A stretch of 64,000 nucleotides of DNA from contig CAUJCN010000002.1 in NCBI GenBank assembly GCA_963169855.1, forward strand, positions 620,001 through 684,000, in the 5' to 3' direction. Both the position numbers and the translations under genes were made by a program. Under the pieces are notes generated by a model. The model saw nothing but the letters and a program-made list of their open reading frames with translations. It did not search any database and was not told the origin of the DNA. Positions 32,734-42,088 of this stretch are shown here, one piece after another (within the stretch, counting starts at the first letter, position 1; every line of letters begins with the position of its first letter). This DNA comes from Patescibacteria group bacterium (GTDB taxonomy: Bacteria; Patescibacteria; Dojkabacteria; J137).

Positions 32734-33978
32734 TTAGGAGAGCTTGAAGATTCGAATTAGGATGTCAAAAATATTAGAATCCTTCTTCTTTTTGGCCTTT
32801 AGACCGGGGTAATCATCATCGTTAGTTTTCTTCAAAGATTCACTTCCTGGGTACTGTCCTGGTTTTACAATTCCTCGCCTTTCTAATTCGAGTAGCATTT
32901 CGCCAATTTTCTTATTTTTGAAGTCGATTACTCTTTGCATCGTTCCAGTCATTGTTTCAAGATCTTTGATCTTTCCTCTCAACCCCAAAAGTTCAGATTC
33001 AGCTTTTGTTGCCTTCTCGTTAGCTTCTTTGAAGCCTTTGGCATCTGAAACTAGTCCCTTGAAATCATCACTTTCGATCAACTTGTTAGTCAATTCATCC
33101 GGCGAAACTCCCATGTTTAAATAGTAAGTTAGGGTAGCCTGAGAGATTTCTTTTCCGATCAATTTTGAATAAGTTTCTTTGATCATTTTTTCTCTTTCTT
33201 GTCTGTCCATCAGTAGAGGGGCTGATTTTCCCGCTGCTGGTCCGGAAGGATTCTTTGGAAAATTTGGTCTAGGAAATGACGAAGGCATTACCGGCTGCTT
33301 GGGAGTAGGAGCTCCTGAATCACCGAACATGTCGTCGAAATCGTCGTCAAGTAAATCGTCTAGATCATCCATCTCATCTATTGGGGCAGGTTTCTTCTTA
33401 GTGTTCTTCCCAATTTCCGGATTGGCCTTGATGAAATCGTTTAAACATTCAGCAAGTGCTTTTGCTAATTCGTCTAATTTTGCTTCATCCCTTAAAATCT
33501 TTTGATCCTCTGGATTATCAATGTACAAAAGCTCTAGCGCAGCTGCGATAGGGTGTGTTTGGTTCAAAATTAAAAGGCTTCCAATTTCATGATCGTGTTC
33601 GCTCTTGGCACCCTGCTTCTCGTAACCTGTCTTTTTCGACAGATTTTCCATCAAATACTCAGCTAGTTTTTGAGAGTTGTTATCGTCTGCAGCACTTCCG
33701 CTGTACCAGAATTCAAAACCTCTTTTTCCACCATCGTTGATGTGGATTTCAACAAATAGATCTCCTTTCTCTTCTGAGTAGCCTTGCGAATTGATCCAGT
33801 TTATTCGCTGCATTAAAGGTAGATCTAGAGGAACAGCTTTGTAGTCAACTCCTAAAGTATCAAGGTGAGGAAGAAGTTTTTTTAGAATACTTCTGGTAAG
33901 TTCTGCTTCTTTTAAATTTTCTACTACCACACCTGGACTCTCAGTAGTGTGAGCAGCTGAAACTAATAATCGTGGCAT
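32734..33978 (-). CDS. N-acetylmuramoyl-L-alanine amidase-like protein without signal peptide
   Basis: A 414-residue protein. Residues 1-195 follow the Amidase_3 zinc amidase fold: LLVSAAHTTESPG (His), an early Glu (KEAEL), FVEIHINDG (His) and ALELLYIDNP (catalytic Glu). These enzymes cut peptide stems from cell-wall glycans. There is no signal peptide. The rest is an acidic linker (DDLDDLLDDDFDDMFG), a Pro-rich stretch and a coiled coil (about 330-375). It starts 2 nt after parB, so it belongs to the ileS-lepB-parA-parB operon. How it would reach the wall is unclear. Confidence 0.78.
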   Translation of the reverse strand: MPRLLVSAAHTTESPGVVVENLKEAELTRSILKKLLPHLDTLGVDYKAVPLDLPLMQRINWINSQGYSEEKGDLFVEIHINDGGKRGFEFWYSGSAADDNNSQKLAEYLMENLSKKTGYEKQGAKSEHDHEIGSLLILNQTHPIAAALELLYIDNPEDQKILRDEAKLDELAKALAECLNDFIKANPEIGKNTKKKPAPIDEMDDLDDLLDDDFDDMFGDSGAPTPKQPVMPSSFPRPNFPKNPSGPAAGKSAPLLMDRQEREKMIKETYSKLIGKEISQATLTYYLNMGVSPDELTNKLIESDDFKGLVSDAKGFKEANEKATKAESELLGLRGKIKDLETMTGTMQRVIDFKNKKIGEMLLELERRGIVKPGQYPGSESLKKTNDDDYPGLKAKKKKDSNIFDILIRIFKLS

Positions 33979-33980
33979 GT

Positions 33981-34829
33981 TTAATCTATTAATGTGAGGA
34001 TTTTATCTAGTTCCGTATCGTTTGTAAATGGAATAACGATCTTTCCTCCTTTTTGTGACCTGGACAGTGTCACCTTTTCTCCAAATTTCTGCCTTAAAGA
34101 GAACTCTATGTTTGATGTCTTCTCGTCAATGATTCGCATGCTTTTTTTCTTTGGCATCTTTGAGCCTTTGTTCAGTCTTCGGACAAGTTCCTCTACGGCT
34201 CTAACTGAAAGGTGATCTCTCATAATAATCTTGTATGCTGCGATCATCATGTCATTATTTTTCAATCCAAGGAGACCTCTTGCATGACCTTCGGTAATTT
34301 TTTCATCCAAAAGTGCTTTTTTAAGTTCGTCTGGAAGAGTGAGTAATCTGATTTTGTTGGCAATTGCAGGTCGACTCAATCCAATTCTTTTTGAGATATC
34401 TTCATGAGACATATCAAAAGCGCTGATTAGCTGTTCAAATGCTAAGGCTTCCTCAATGGGATTTAAATCTTTTCGTTGAACGTTTTCGATCACAGCTAGT
34501 TCGAGCATTTCTTGAGGAGTGGACTCCTTAACTACGACTGGAACTGTTTCCATTCCAGCTAATTTAGATGATCTCCATCTTCTTTCCCCGGCTATGAGTT
34601 CGTAAGTATCTCCTTTTCGTGTTACCAATAGAGGTTCGATAACTCCGTGTTGCCTTATCGAATCTGCCATTTCCACAAGTGTGTCTGGGTTAATCTCTGC
34701 TCTTGGCTGATAAGGATTAGGTACAATAAGGTCGATAGGAAGGTTTGGGATATATCCCTGTGTTAAATCGGGCAACGTATTTTTGCTTATTAATGCTGAG
34801 AGTCCTTTTCCTAGTCCAGATTGTTTCAT
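33981..34829 (-). CDS. parB: Chromosome partitioning protein ParB
   Basis: A 282-residue ParB/Spo0J CTPase that binds parS and spreads on DNA. Motifs: VPNPYQPR, the CTP-binding GERRWRSSKLAG, the helix-turn-helix (MSHEDISKRIGLSRPAIANKIRLL) and a C-terminal dimer domain. The N-terminal RKGLGKGLSAL-type patch is seen as SGLGKGLSALI. It lies 46 nt after parA and 2 nt before the amidase-like gene. No parS site is evident in the window. Confidence 0.96.
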   Translation of the reverse strand: MKQSGLGKGLSALISKNTLPDLTQGYIPNLPIDLIVPNPYQPRAEINPDTLVEMADSIRQHGVIEPLLVTRKGDTYELIAGERRWRSSKLAGMETVPVVVKESTPQEMLELAVIENVQRKDLNPIEEALAFEQLISAFDMSHEDISKRIGLSRPAIANKIRLLTLPDELKKALLDEKITEGHARGLLGLKNNDMMIAAYKIIMRDHLSVRAVEELVRRLNKGSKMPKKKSMRIIDEKTSNIEFSLRQKFGEKVTLSRSQKGGKIVIPFTNDTELDKILTLID

Positions 34830-34875
34830 TAATTATTAGTGATCTACTAATTTATATAGTATAGGTAAAATGTTT

Positions 34876-35667
34876 TCAAGGCTTTCTGCCTATATTAGGT
34901 CTTACTAAGGTATATTTGTTAATTATTTCGTCTACAAGATTTTCGTAAGCAAGTGCTCCAGGGGAGAATGGAGAATATTCCATAATTGTTAGTCCGTGAG
35001 AAGGAGCTTCTGATAATTTTATGCTTCTTGGGACTATTGTTTTAAAGACTTTATCGCCAAAAAACTCCTTGATCTCCGCTGTGACATCCTTGCTTAGGTT
35101 TGTCCTTGTGTCGTACATGGTCAATATGACCCCGCCTATATCTAAGCTCTGATTAAGCGAGCCCTTTATTAATTTGACTGTATTGAGAAGTTGCCCTAAG
35201 CCTTCGAGTGCAAAGTACTCGGACTGGACAGGTATTAAAACATTGCCTGCTGCAACCAAGCTATTGATTGTTAAAAGTCCTAAAGATGGAGGAGAGTCTA
35301 TTAAAATAAAATCGTATTTATCACTGATCTTTGAAAGGTGTTTTTTTAGAATACTTTCCCTAGAAAGAGCACTTACAAGTTCAATTTCTGCTCCAGCAAG
35401 TTCTATTGTGGAAGGCAAAATATCTAAGTTTGGAATTCTGGTTGGTTTTACAACTTCTTCGACTTCAGCATCTCCAAGCAACATTTCGTAAACTGTTCGA
35501 AATTCTTTGTATTCATTTTTTATTCCTAATCCAGAAGTTAGATTAGATTGAGGATCAAGATCTACAACTAGAACCTTCTTATCGTTCTTAGCTAAATAAG
35601 CTCCAATATTGATTACAGTTGTAGTTTTACCAACGCCTCCTTTTTGGTTTGTTACTGAAAATATCAT
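34876..35667 (-). CDS. parA: Chromosome partitioning ATPase ParA
   Basis: A 263-residue ParA/Soj ATPase. The deviant Walker A motif KGGVGKTTT is near the N-terminus (about 9-17), followed by DLDPQSNLTSGLG and DSPPSLGLLTINSL. It works with ParB to move chromosome origins. Its first 4 nt overlap the lepB stop (ATGA), implying translational coupling. Confidence 0.96.
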   Translation of the reverse strand: MIFSVTNQKGGVGKTTTVINIGAYLAKNDKKVLVVDLDPQSNLTSGLGIKNEYKEFRTVYEMLLGDAEVEEVVKPTRIPNLDILPSTIELAGAEIELVSALSRESILKKHLSKISDKYDFILIDSPPSLGLLTINSLVAAGNVLIPVQSEYFALEGLGQLLNTVKLIKGSLNQSLDIGGVILTMYDTRTNLSKDVTAEIKEFFGDKVFKTIVPRSIKLSEAPSHGLTIMEYSPFSPGALAYENLVDEIINKYTLVRPNIGRKP

Positions 35668-36350
35668 TCTTCTGTCTCTTCGTTAGGTATAGTAGAGTAT
35701 GTTCCTGCAGAAATTACAGTGAATTTGTTGATTGGCCAGTATCTTAGAATTACTTTTCCTTTGAACCATGATCTGTCTACGAATCCAATGTCTGCGTATC
35801 TTGAATCGTGACTATTATTTCGATTATCGCCCATTACAAAGTATCTTCCAGTAGGAACTGTTTTTGGTTCGTCGTTTTCCTTAATAAAACTTCCAGCTCT
35901 AGTGAAAGTTGCTGGTGGCAGGTAATCTTCGACAAGTTTTTCACCGTTAATATAAACATACCCATCTTTAAGTTGGACTGTGTCTCCTTCAACTGCAATA
36001 ATTCTTTTTAAGAAATCGTTATAGCCAGGTTTCTGGAAAACAACTACATCGCCTCGACCATAATCGAGTCCTAATGATTTTCCAAACGGAGTTGGGCCAA
36101 GCCATTCACTGAGTTTATTTGTTAGAATAATTTCCCCGCTATAGAAATTTGGTTCCATTGACTGTCCATCTATCTGATTTGGAGTAGCTACGAATAAGTA
36201 GATAACTACGCAAATTGATAAAGAAATTATCAATGTTTGAAGGGCATCCAAAATAGCATAGGGTATTCTTACCCCAAAAACTTTTTTATTCTCAGGTCTT
36301 TTTACCTCAGGCGATAGCTCTAATTGTTTATCTGTTGTGTTTTCTTGCAT
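35664..36350 (-). CDS. lepB: Signal peptidase I
   Basis: A 228-residue membrane serine protease that removes signal peptides. A cytoplasmic N-terminus precedes one membrane helix (about 32-52). The catalytic Ser is in GQSMEPNFYSGE and the Lys in FLKRIIAVEGDTV. The conserved box MGDNRNNSHDSR follows. It overlaps the ileS stop by 1 nt (TAATG) and parA by 4 nt. Confidence 0.97.
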   Translation of the reverse strand: MQENTTDKQLELSPEVKRPENKKVFGVRIPYAILDALQTLIISLSICVVIYLFVATPNQIDGQSMEPNFYSGEIILTNKLSEWLGPTPFGKSLGLDYGRGDVVVFQKPGYNDFLKRIIAVEGDTVQLKDGYVYINGEKLVEDYLPPATFTRAGSFIKENDEPKTVPTGRYFVMGDNRNNSHDSRYADIGFVDRSWFKGKVILRYWPINKFTVISAGTYSTIPNEETEE

Positions 36351-39300
36351 TATTCAAGATTGATTTGAATTAAATCTCCTCCTAATTCTACACCTTTATC
36401 CGAAGAAACTTCAGAATTCTTTAAAGAAATATTCGAAGCACTCACAGCTTCAGAAATTTCTGCAGTGTATTTTGTAATCATGGCATTAACTTTTTCACTT
36501 TGAGTTACCACCTCCACTTTAACAGAATCACCCTGTTTAAATCCATTAGTCTTCCTTGCGGATTGAATATGTCTGATTATTTCTCTCAGAAGACCTTTCT
36601 CTAATAATTCATCATCTAGGTTCGAATCAATACTTACACTAGTTGCATGATTCTTATCTTCAGCTGTTAAAATTCCATTGCCAGAAGATAATTCTCTCAT
36701 TTCGTTTACTTCCATAATATTTAACTCTTTCTGAAGAAGTAGTTTCATCCAGTCAGGGATTACAGGCAGTAGAGGATTAGTTGTAACTATTTCCATTCTT
36801 CGTAAAGGTTGTCTAACTTTTAATCCGTTAACAGTTCTCAACTCGTGACCCATTTCTGCGATTCTTCTTACAGCTGCCATTTCCTCTGTGTAATTTGAAT
36901 ATTGATCTACAAACTTCTGATCGTGTTTAGGGAATTCACAAAGATGAACTGAAATTGGAACTTCCAATCCTTCTGTCATTTCTCTATAAATCTTCTCAGA
37001 AATAAATGGTGCAAAAGGTGCTAATAATTTTGAAGTTTCAACAAGTACATAATACAGAGTACCCATAGCTCCTTGGTTAGCATCTGCAAATCTATCTCTA
37101 GATTCTCTAATAAACCATTTAGAAGTATCATCTATCAAATCTTTCAGAGCTTTGATTGTTGCTGGAAGATCATAAGATTCCATACATTCATTTACTGATT
37201 TGATTGTTTCTTGAAGTCTTAAAAGAATCCAGATATCTAATTCATTTGTTACATTGTCGAACGGAATGTGATCCCATGGATGAGAATCGTTTTCCACCAA
37301 TCTTTGGTTGTAAGCCATCTCTGGATTGGGACTCCAGTTATGCATATTTGCGTAAGTTACAAAGAAAGAATAAATGTTCCATAAAGGCAGTAGTGTTTCT
37401 TGAACTTGTGATTTCAAATCTTTTTCGGCAAAATCAATATCTCCACCTTTAAGTAGAGGACTTCCTAAGAAGTAAAGTCTCATTGCGTCTCCACCATATC
37501 TGATCAAAGTTTCCTTAGGATCAGGGTAGTTTCCGAAACTCTTGCTCATTTTTCTTCCATCTGTTCCCGCCATGTTTCCAGTACAGATAACATTTTTGAA
37601 AGGAATGTCATCAAACACTATTGTAGAAACTCTTAGTAAAACATTAAACCAAGCTCTAATTTGTCCAACGTATTCTGCAATATAGTCTGCAGGATAATTG
37701 TTTTCAAACACCTCTTTGTTTTCAAAAGGGTAGTGGTATTCAGCAATTGGTACACTTCCTGAATCTAACCATCCGTCCATAACATCAGTAACTCTTTTGA
37801 ATTCTTTACCATCTTTAGTCAAAATGATTTGATCGCAAACGTCTCTGTGTAACCAAAGTTTCTTTTCTCCAAAGAACCATACTTTCTTTCCGTCTACTTC
37901 TTTTGCAGTAATTTCGCTGTTGTATTTAGACATTTCTTCGATACTTCCGCAAACGATTTCCTCTCCATCTGCAGCTCTCCATAAAGGCATAATTGTCGCC
38001 CAGTATCTTGTTCTAGAAATGCACCAATCTGGAGCATTCTTGATTACATCTGCAAATCTTCCATCTTTAAAGTGAGGAGGAACCCAGTTAATCTTCTGAT
38101 TTAGTTCCAACATTCGGTCTTTAATTTTTTGCATGTCTACAAAGTATGCTTCTTGGGCTTTGTAGATTAAAGGATTATCTCCTCTAAAGAAAGCAACTCT
38201 GTGGTTGTAAACTTCTGATCTCAAAAGGTTTCCTTGAGTTTGGAGAGTCTCTGTAATATCTTTAACTGCACCTCTGTAGAATTTTCCTGTCCAAGGTCCA
38301 ACTAAAAGATGTCCTTCGTCGTTAATATCTTGATGGCCACTTAATCCAAACTTCTTTCCAACATTGAAGTCTTCCTCTCCAAATCCTGGAGCAATGTGTA
38401 AAATTCCAGATCCATCAGTGTTTGTAACTCCTTCGTAAGCGTAGACTTTAAAGTCTTTTTCTGTAGTCTGAGGAACATAGAAATCAAAAACGGGTGTATA
38501 TCCAAGTCCAACTAATTCGTTTCCTTTAAATGATTTTAGAACAATTACTTCTTTATTTTGGAAAGTATACGCAACTCTTTCTTTGTTCAATACGAATTTT
38601 TCTCCTTCGAATTCAACTAGAACATAATCGAATTCTGGATTTACAGCTAACGCAAAGTTAGAAGGAATTGTCCAAGGAGTAGTAGTCCAAGCAACAAGAG
38701 AAACTTGTTCACCTCCAAATAAATTGTTTGGGTCAGCATTGATTTTAAATTTTACGAAAATGCTTAAGTCGTCAATGTCTTTGTAGTTATTGCTCTCTGC
38801 AACTTCGAATTCGGAAACGGGAGTAGCGGTATCGGTAGAGAAAAGAGAAACTCTTCTATCTTTATAAACTAAGCCTTTATCCCACATTTGTTTGAAAACC
38901 CAAAGAACGCTTTCGTTAAACTCTGGGTTCATTGTATAGTATGCGTTATCCATGTCTACCCATCTTCCAACAGAATCGATATACCAACCCCATTGATCAG
39001 TTACTTCTTGAATATGATCTCTACAAGCTGCTACATATTTATCAACTCCGTAAGCTTCAATTTCTTTTCTAGTATGAAGATTTAATTTCTTACTAACTTT
39101 TTCTTCTATAGGTAGTCCGTGACAATCCCAGCCCCAAACTCTTCGAACTCTCTTTCCTCTCATTGTCCAGAATCGAGTTACTGGATCTTTAGTAATAGAG
39201 GATAGTAACGATCCGTAGTGAGGAGTTCCTGTAACAAAAGGAGGTCCATCAATGAAAACGTATCTGTCATTTTCAGGTTTTTCGTCAATAGATCTTTGAA

Positions 39301-39382
39301 AAATGTTTTCATCTTTCCAAAATTTATTTACATCTTCTGAAAGTTTATAAAAGTCTTCTCGAGGGTTTGGTTGTTTGAACAT
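36350..39382 (-). CDS. ileS: Isoleucyl-tRNA synthetase
   Basis: A 1010-residue class I synthetase. The HIGH motif appears as PHYGS and the KMSKS loop as GRKMSKSFGNYPDP (about 609-613). WGWDCHGLPIEEKV lies in the catalytic core, and the editing domain holds the AWTTTPWTIPSN region. The overall style (KSFGNYPDP, no C-terminal zinc finger) fits the eukaryote-like IleS2 form, which in known cases is less sensitive to mupirocin. It leads the five-gene operon and starts 66 bp from a divergent gene. Confidence 0.97.
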   Translation of the reverse strand: MFKQPNPREDFYKLSEDVNKFWKDENIFQRSIDEKPENDRYVFIDGPPFVTGTPHYGSLLSSITKDPVTRFWTMRGKRVRRVWGWDCHGLPIEEKVSKKLNLHTRKEIEAYGVDKYVAACRDHIQEVTDQWGWYIDSVGRWVDMDNAYYTMNPEFNESVLWVFKQMWDKGLVYKDRRVSLFSTDTATPVSEFEVAESNNYKDIDDLSIFVKFKINADPNNLFGGEQVSLVAWTTTPWTIPSNFALAVNPEFDYVLVEFEGEKFVLNKERVAYTFQNKEVIVLKSFKGNELVGLGYTPVFDFYVPQTTEKDFKVYAYEGVTNTDGSGILHIAPGFGEEDFNVGKKFGLSGHQDINDEGHLLVGPWTGKFYRGAVKDITETLQTQGNLLRSEVYNHRVAFFRGDNPLIYKAQEAYFVDMQKIKDRMLELNQKINWVPPHFKDGRFADVIKNAPDWCISRTRYWATIMPLWRAADGEEIVCGSIEEMSKYNSEITAKEVDGKKVWFFGEKKLWLHRDVCDQIILTKDGKEFKRVTDVMDGWLDSGSVPIAEYHYPFENKEVFENNYPADYIAEYVGQIRAWFNVLLRVSTIVFDDIPFKNVICTGNMAGTDGRKMSKSFGNYPDPKETLIRYGGDAMRLYFLGSPLLKGGDIDFAEKDLKSQVQETLLPLWNIYSFFVTYANMHNWSPNPEMAYNQRLVENDSHPWDHIPFDNVTNELDIWILLRLQETIKSVNECMESYDLPATIKALKDLIDDTSKWFIRESRDRFADANQGAMGTLYYVLVETSKLLAPFAPFISEKIYREMTEGLEVPISVHLCEFPKHDQKFVDQYSNYTEEMAAVRRIAEMGHELRTVNGLKVRQPLRRMEIVTTNPLLPVIPDWMKLLLQKELNIMEVNEMRELSSGNGILTAEDKNHATSVSIDSNLDDELLEKGLLREIIRHIQSARKTNGFKQGDSVKVEVVTQSEKVNAMITKYTAEISEAVSASNISLKNSEVSSDKGVELGGDLIQINLE

Positions 39383-39448
39383 AAAGTTACTTTTTACAAT
39401 AGCTTATTTTATCATAATACATTATTAATACTATGATAAAATCGGCCG

Positions 39449-40159
39449 ATGGATAAAGAACCGATTAAAAAAATTGAGTCCAAATACGAGTCAAAACTTC
39501 GAGTATTTCTAAGTGCTAGAGAATACTTAATAATTTTCTTAAGTGCTATTACAGGCTTTGCAACTTTGGGATTAGCGGAATTGGAAGGAGCTGGTTATCA
39601 GAAAGAGTATATAGATAGAGTTAGACCTTTATATTCGTTCGGAGAATCTGCGCAATTTTCTGATTTAGCCGTAGAGCTTCAAGAGCTTATAACAGAGCTA
39701 GAGACTAATCAAATTCCTTGGAGCGAAAGAATTCCAGCAATAAAAGCTCTCATTAAAATCTTCGGAGAGGAACTCCCAGAAGATCTTCCTGACACCGAGA
39801 TTGAAATTATGGCCCAACTTCACGAATACTATTTCTTACTAAAAGAAAGAAAGCTTTCAGAATTGAGCGACAAATCAAATCTTGTTATGTACGCTTTAAT
39901 ACTCATGTGCGTATTCGGATTAAAAGTATCTCAGTTGGAAAGGCGTTATGCAGTGCTATCTCAGGTTATAACTGAATTGAATTACTATGTGGCTGTGCAG
40001 GGTAAAAGAGGGACTGAACTCCAACGGTACTTTATGGAACTCATTCAAGATTGCCAAATAGGTCTTTATATAAACGAAGATGGCTTTTACGAAGCATCAA
40101 TCGCTAAAATCAAGGACTCAGGAGGCCTTCCAATGCATACATCAGAGATGGAATTTTAA
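39449..40159 (+). CDS. Hypothetical protein with two membrane helices
   Basis: Not recognised. A 236-residue protein with membrane segments at about 26-45 (YLIIFLSAITGFATLGLAEL) and 147-163 (LVMYALILMCVFGL). A helical, acidic domain of about 100 residues between them probably lies outside. The C-terminus is cytoplasmic. TAAAAT (39437-39442) ends 6 nt before the ATG, so the mRNA is predicted leaderless. It is divergent from ileS. Confidence 0.7.
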   Translation: MDKEPIKKIESKYESKLRVFLSAREYLIIFLSAITGFATLGLAELEGAGYQKEYIDRVRPLYSFGESAQFSDLAVELQELITELETNQIPWSERIPAIKALIKIFGEELPEDLPDTEIEIMAQLHEYYFLLKERKLSELSDKSNLVMYALILMCVFGLKVSQLERRYAVLSQVITELNYYVAVQGKRGTELQRYFMELIQDCQIGLYINEDGFYEASIAKIKDSGGLPMHTSEMEF

Positions 40160-40176
40160 TCATTATTCTGATTTCC

Positions 40177-40205
40177 TTTACAAAACTTAATTAACTCCAT
40201 ATAGT
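40177..40205 (+). promoter_or_regulatory. Promoter of the pentose-phosphate operon
   Basis: TTTACA (40177-40182) and TATAGT (40200-40205) are 17 nt apart. The -10 ends 6 nt before the tkt ATG, so transcription should begin at the start codon itself. Confidence 0.8.
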
Positions 40206-40211
40206 GTTTAT

Positions 40212-42035
40212 ATGGAAGTTTCCGAAATTCAAAATCTCACAAAATTACTAAGATTTCTATCAATAGATTCAACTACTAAGGCAGGATCTGGTCATCCAAC
40301 TTCTTGCCTTTCTGCTGTTGAATTAATGGCGGCACTAGTGTGGGGCAATCACTTTAAATTTGATGTTGATTATCCAGAATATTCACATAATGATCGACTC
40401 ATTTTCTCGAAAGGACATGCCGCCCCATTGTTTTATTCTCTATGGGCAGTTGCAGGAGGAATTCCATTTCAGGAATTAGATACCCTCAGAAAATTTGGAA
40501 GTAGATTAGAAGGTCATCCTACAAATAAATTTCCATTTGCAGTAGCTCCAACCGGTTCATTGGGACAAGGTTTGGCGATAGGAGCGGGCATGGCCTACAG
40601 CTATAAATATTTAGATAACTTCAAAAATAATGTTTACGTTTTACTGGGGGACGGAGAGACAGAAGAAGGGTCGATCTGGGAAACAGCAATGTTTGCAGCT
40701 CACTATAAGCTTAATAATTTAATTGCAATTTTGGATGTAAACAGACTAGAGCAGGTGGCAGAAACCATGGCTGGTTGGGATTTGAATAGTTATGTTCAGA
40801 AATTTCAAGCCTTCGGCTGGGAAGTAATTTCTGAGGAAAATGGTAATGATTTTGAATCTGTAACAAAGGCTTACGATTCACTTCTTCAAAATAATTCGGA
40901 TAAACCAAAGATATTAATAGCGAAAACATCGAAAGGGGCAGGAATTTCTTTTCTAGAAAACAAGGAAGATGCTCACGGAAAAGCATTAAATCAAGAAAAA
41001 TATGAAGCTGCTTTGTTGGAATTGGGTTCGGTAGAAAAGAAACTTTATCCTTTGAAGAAACCGGGCGAATTTTTGGAAAGATATATAGAAGAACCCAAAT
41101 CAGTAAATAGACTAGACCTATCGTCAGAAGATAAAATTTCAACAAGAAAAATATATGGAAAAGTGCTTTCAAATATTTACGAATCTGGACACAATATAGT
41201 TGTGTTAGACGGTGGTGTGAGTAATTCCACCTATGCAGAAGATTTTAAGAAGGCTCATCCCGAAAGATATATTGAATGTTTTATACAGGAGCAAAATATG
41301 GTTGGAGTTGCATTAGGGTTAGAAAGAACAGGTAAAATTCCATTTGTTTCTACATTTGCAGTTTTCTTCACAAGAGCATACGACCAACTTAGAATGTCCG
41401 CATTAGCAGAAGCCAACATCAAGATTGTTGGAACACATGCAGGAGTGGCTATAGGAGAAGATGGCCCATCTCAAATGGGAATGGAAGATTTAGCATTGGC
41501 AAGATCCCTATGGAATTCAACAATTTACTATCCTTCAGATGTTTACGAAGCTGAGCAAGCTTTAATCGAAGCAGCGACTAACGAAGGGATTTTCTATATT
41601 AGGTTAGGAAGAAGCGATACGGAGAAACTTCATAAACAAGGAGATGAGATTAGAGAATCTACAATTTATTCTGAGCAAAGTAATATTAAGCTTATCTCTT
41701 CTGGGGAAACACTTTTAGAAGCAATCAAGGCAGGAGAGCAGCTCAAATCTGAAGGCATCTCTGTTCAGGTTATTGGATTGCTAAAACTAAAACCAATGGC
41801 CGATTTAACTGCTCTCGATTTAGACAGTAATACAATCGTTTTGACAGTAGAGGACCATTACGAGGCAGGAGGTTTAGGAGAAGCGGTAAAAAGTGAGTTA
41901 GCTTCTCAGGGAGTTCAGATTCATTCGATGTTTATAAATAGACTGGCGGAAAGCGGATCGAAAGAGGATCTTTATATGTATGAAGGTTTAAATTCCTCTA
42001 GTATTGTAAAAAAAATCAAAGAGATCGTGGGGTAA
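40212..42035 (+). CDS. tkt: Transketolase
   Basis: A 607-residue thiamine-diphosphate enzyme moving two-carbon units between sugar phosphates. Key stretches: KAGSGHPTSCLSAVE, GHPTNKFPF, the ThDP/Mg motif GDGETEEGSIWE with NRLEQ, the catalytic Glu in FIQEQNMVGVALG, and the Tkt_C domain at the end. It is shorter than E. coli TktA (about 660 aa). It leads the operon tkt-zwf-gnd-tal, which covers both branches of the pentose phosphate pathway. Confidence 0.96.
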   Translation: MEVSEIQNLTKLLRFLSIDSTTKAGSGHPTSCLSAVELMAALVWGNHFKFDVDYPEYSHNDRLIFSKGHAAPLFYSLWAVAGGIPFQELDTLRKFGSRLEGHPTNKFPFAVAPTGSLGQGLAIGAGMAYSYKYLDNFKNNVYVLLGDGETEEGSIWETAMFAAHYKLNNLIAILDVNRLEQVAETMAGWDLNSYVQKFQAFGWEVISEENGNDFESVTKAYDSLLQNNSDKPKILIAKTSKGAGISFLENKEDAHGKALNQEKYEAALLELGSVEKKLYPLKKPGEFLERYIEEPKSVNRLDLSSEDKISTRKIYGKVLSNIYESGHNIVVLDGGVSNSTYAEDFKKAHPERYIECFIQEQNMVGVALGLERTGKIPFVSTFAVFFTRAYDQLRMSALAEANIKIVGTHAGVAIGEDGPSQMGMEDLALARSLWNSTIYYPSDVYEAEQALIEAATNEGIFYIRLGRSDTEKLHKQGDEIRESTIYSEQSNIKLISSGETLLEAIKAGEQLKSEGISVQVIGLLKLKPMADLTALDLDSNTIVLTVEDHYEAGGLGEAVKSELASQGVQIHSMFINRLAESGSKEDLYMYEGLNSSSIVKKIKEIVG

Positions 42036-42088
42036 TTTCTAGAATCTATTTTTTAATCTTATAGTCTTTTTTATTTTAATCTTTTTTC

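Noticed and set aside
33981..35667. Replication origin next to parAB
   Set aside because: No dnaA, dnaN, DnaA-box cluster or parS site could be identified nearby.
39383..39448. T-box riboswitch upstream of ileS
   Set aside because: The gap to the divergent gene is only 66 bp and has no T-box sequence or terminator fold.
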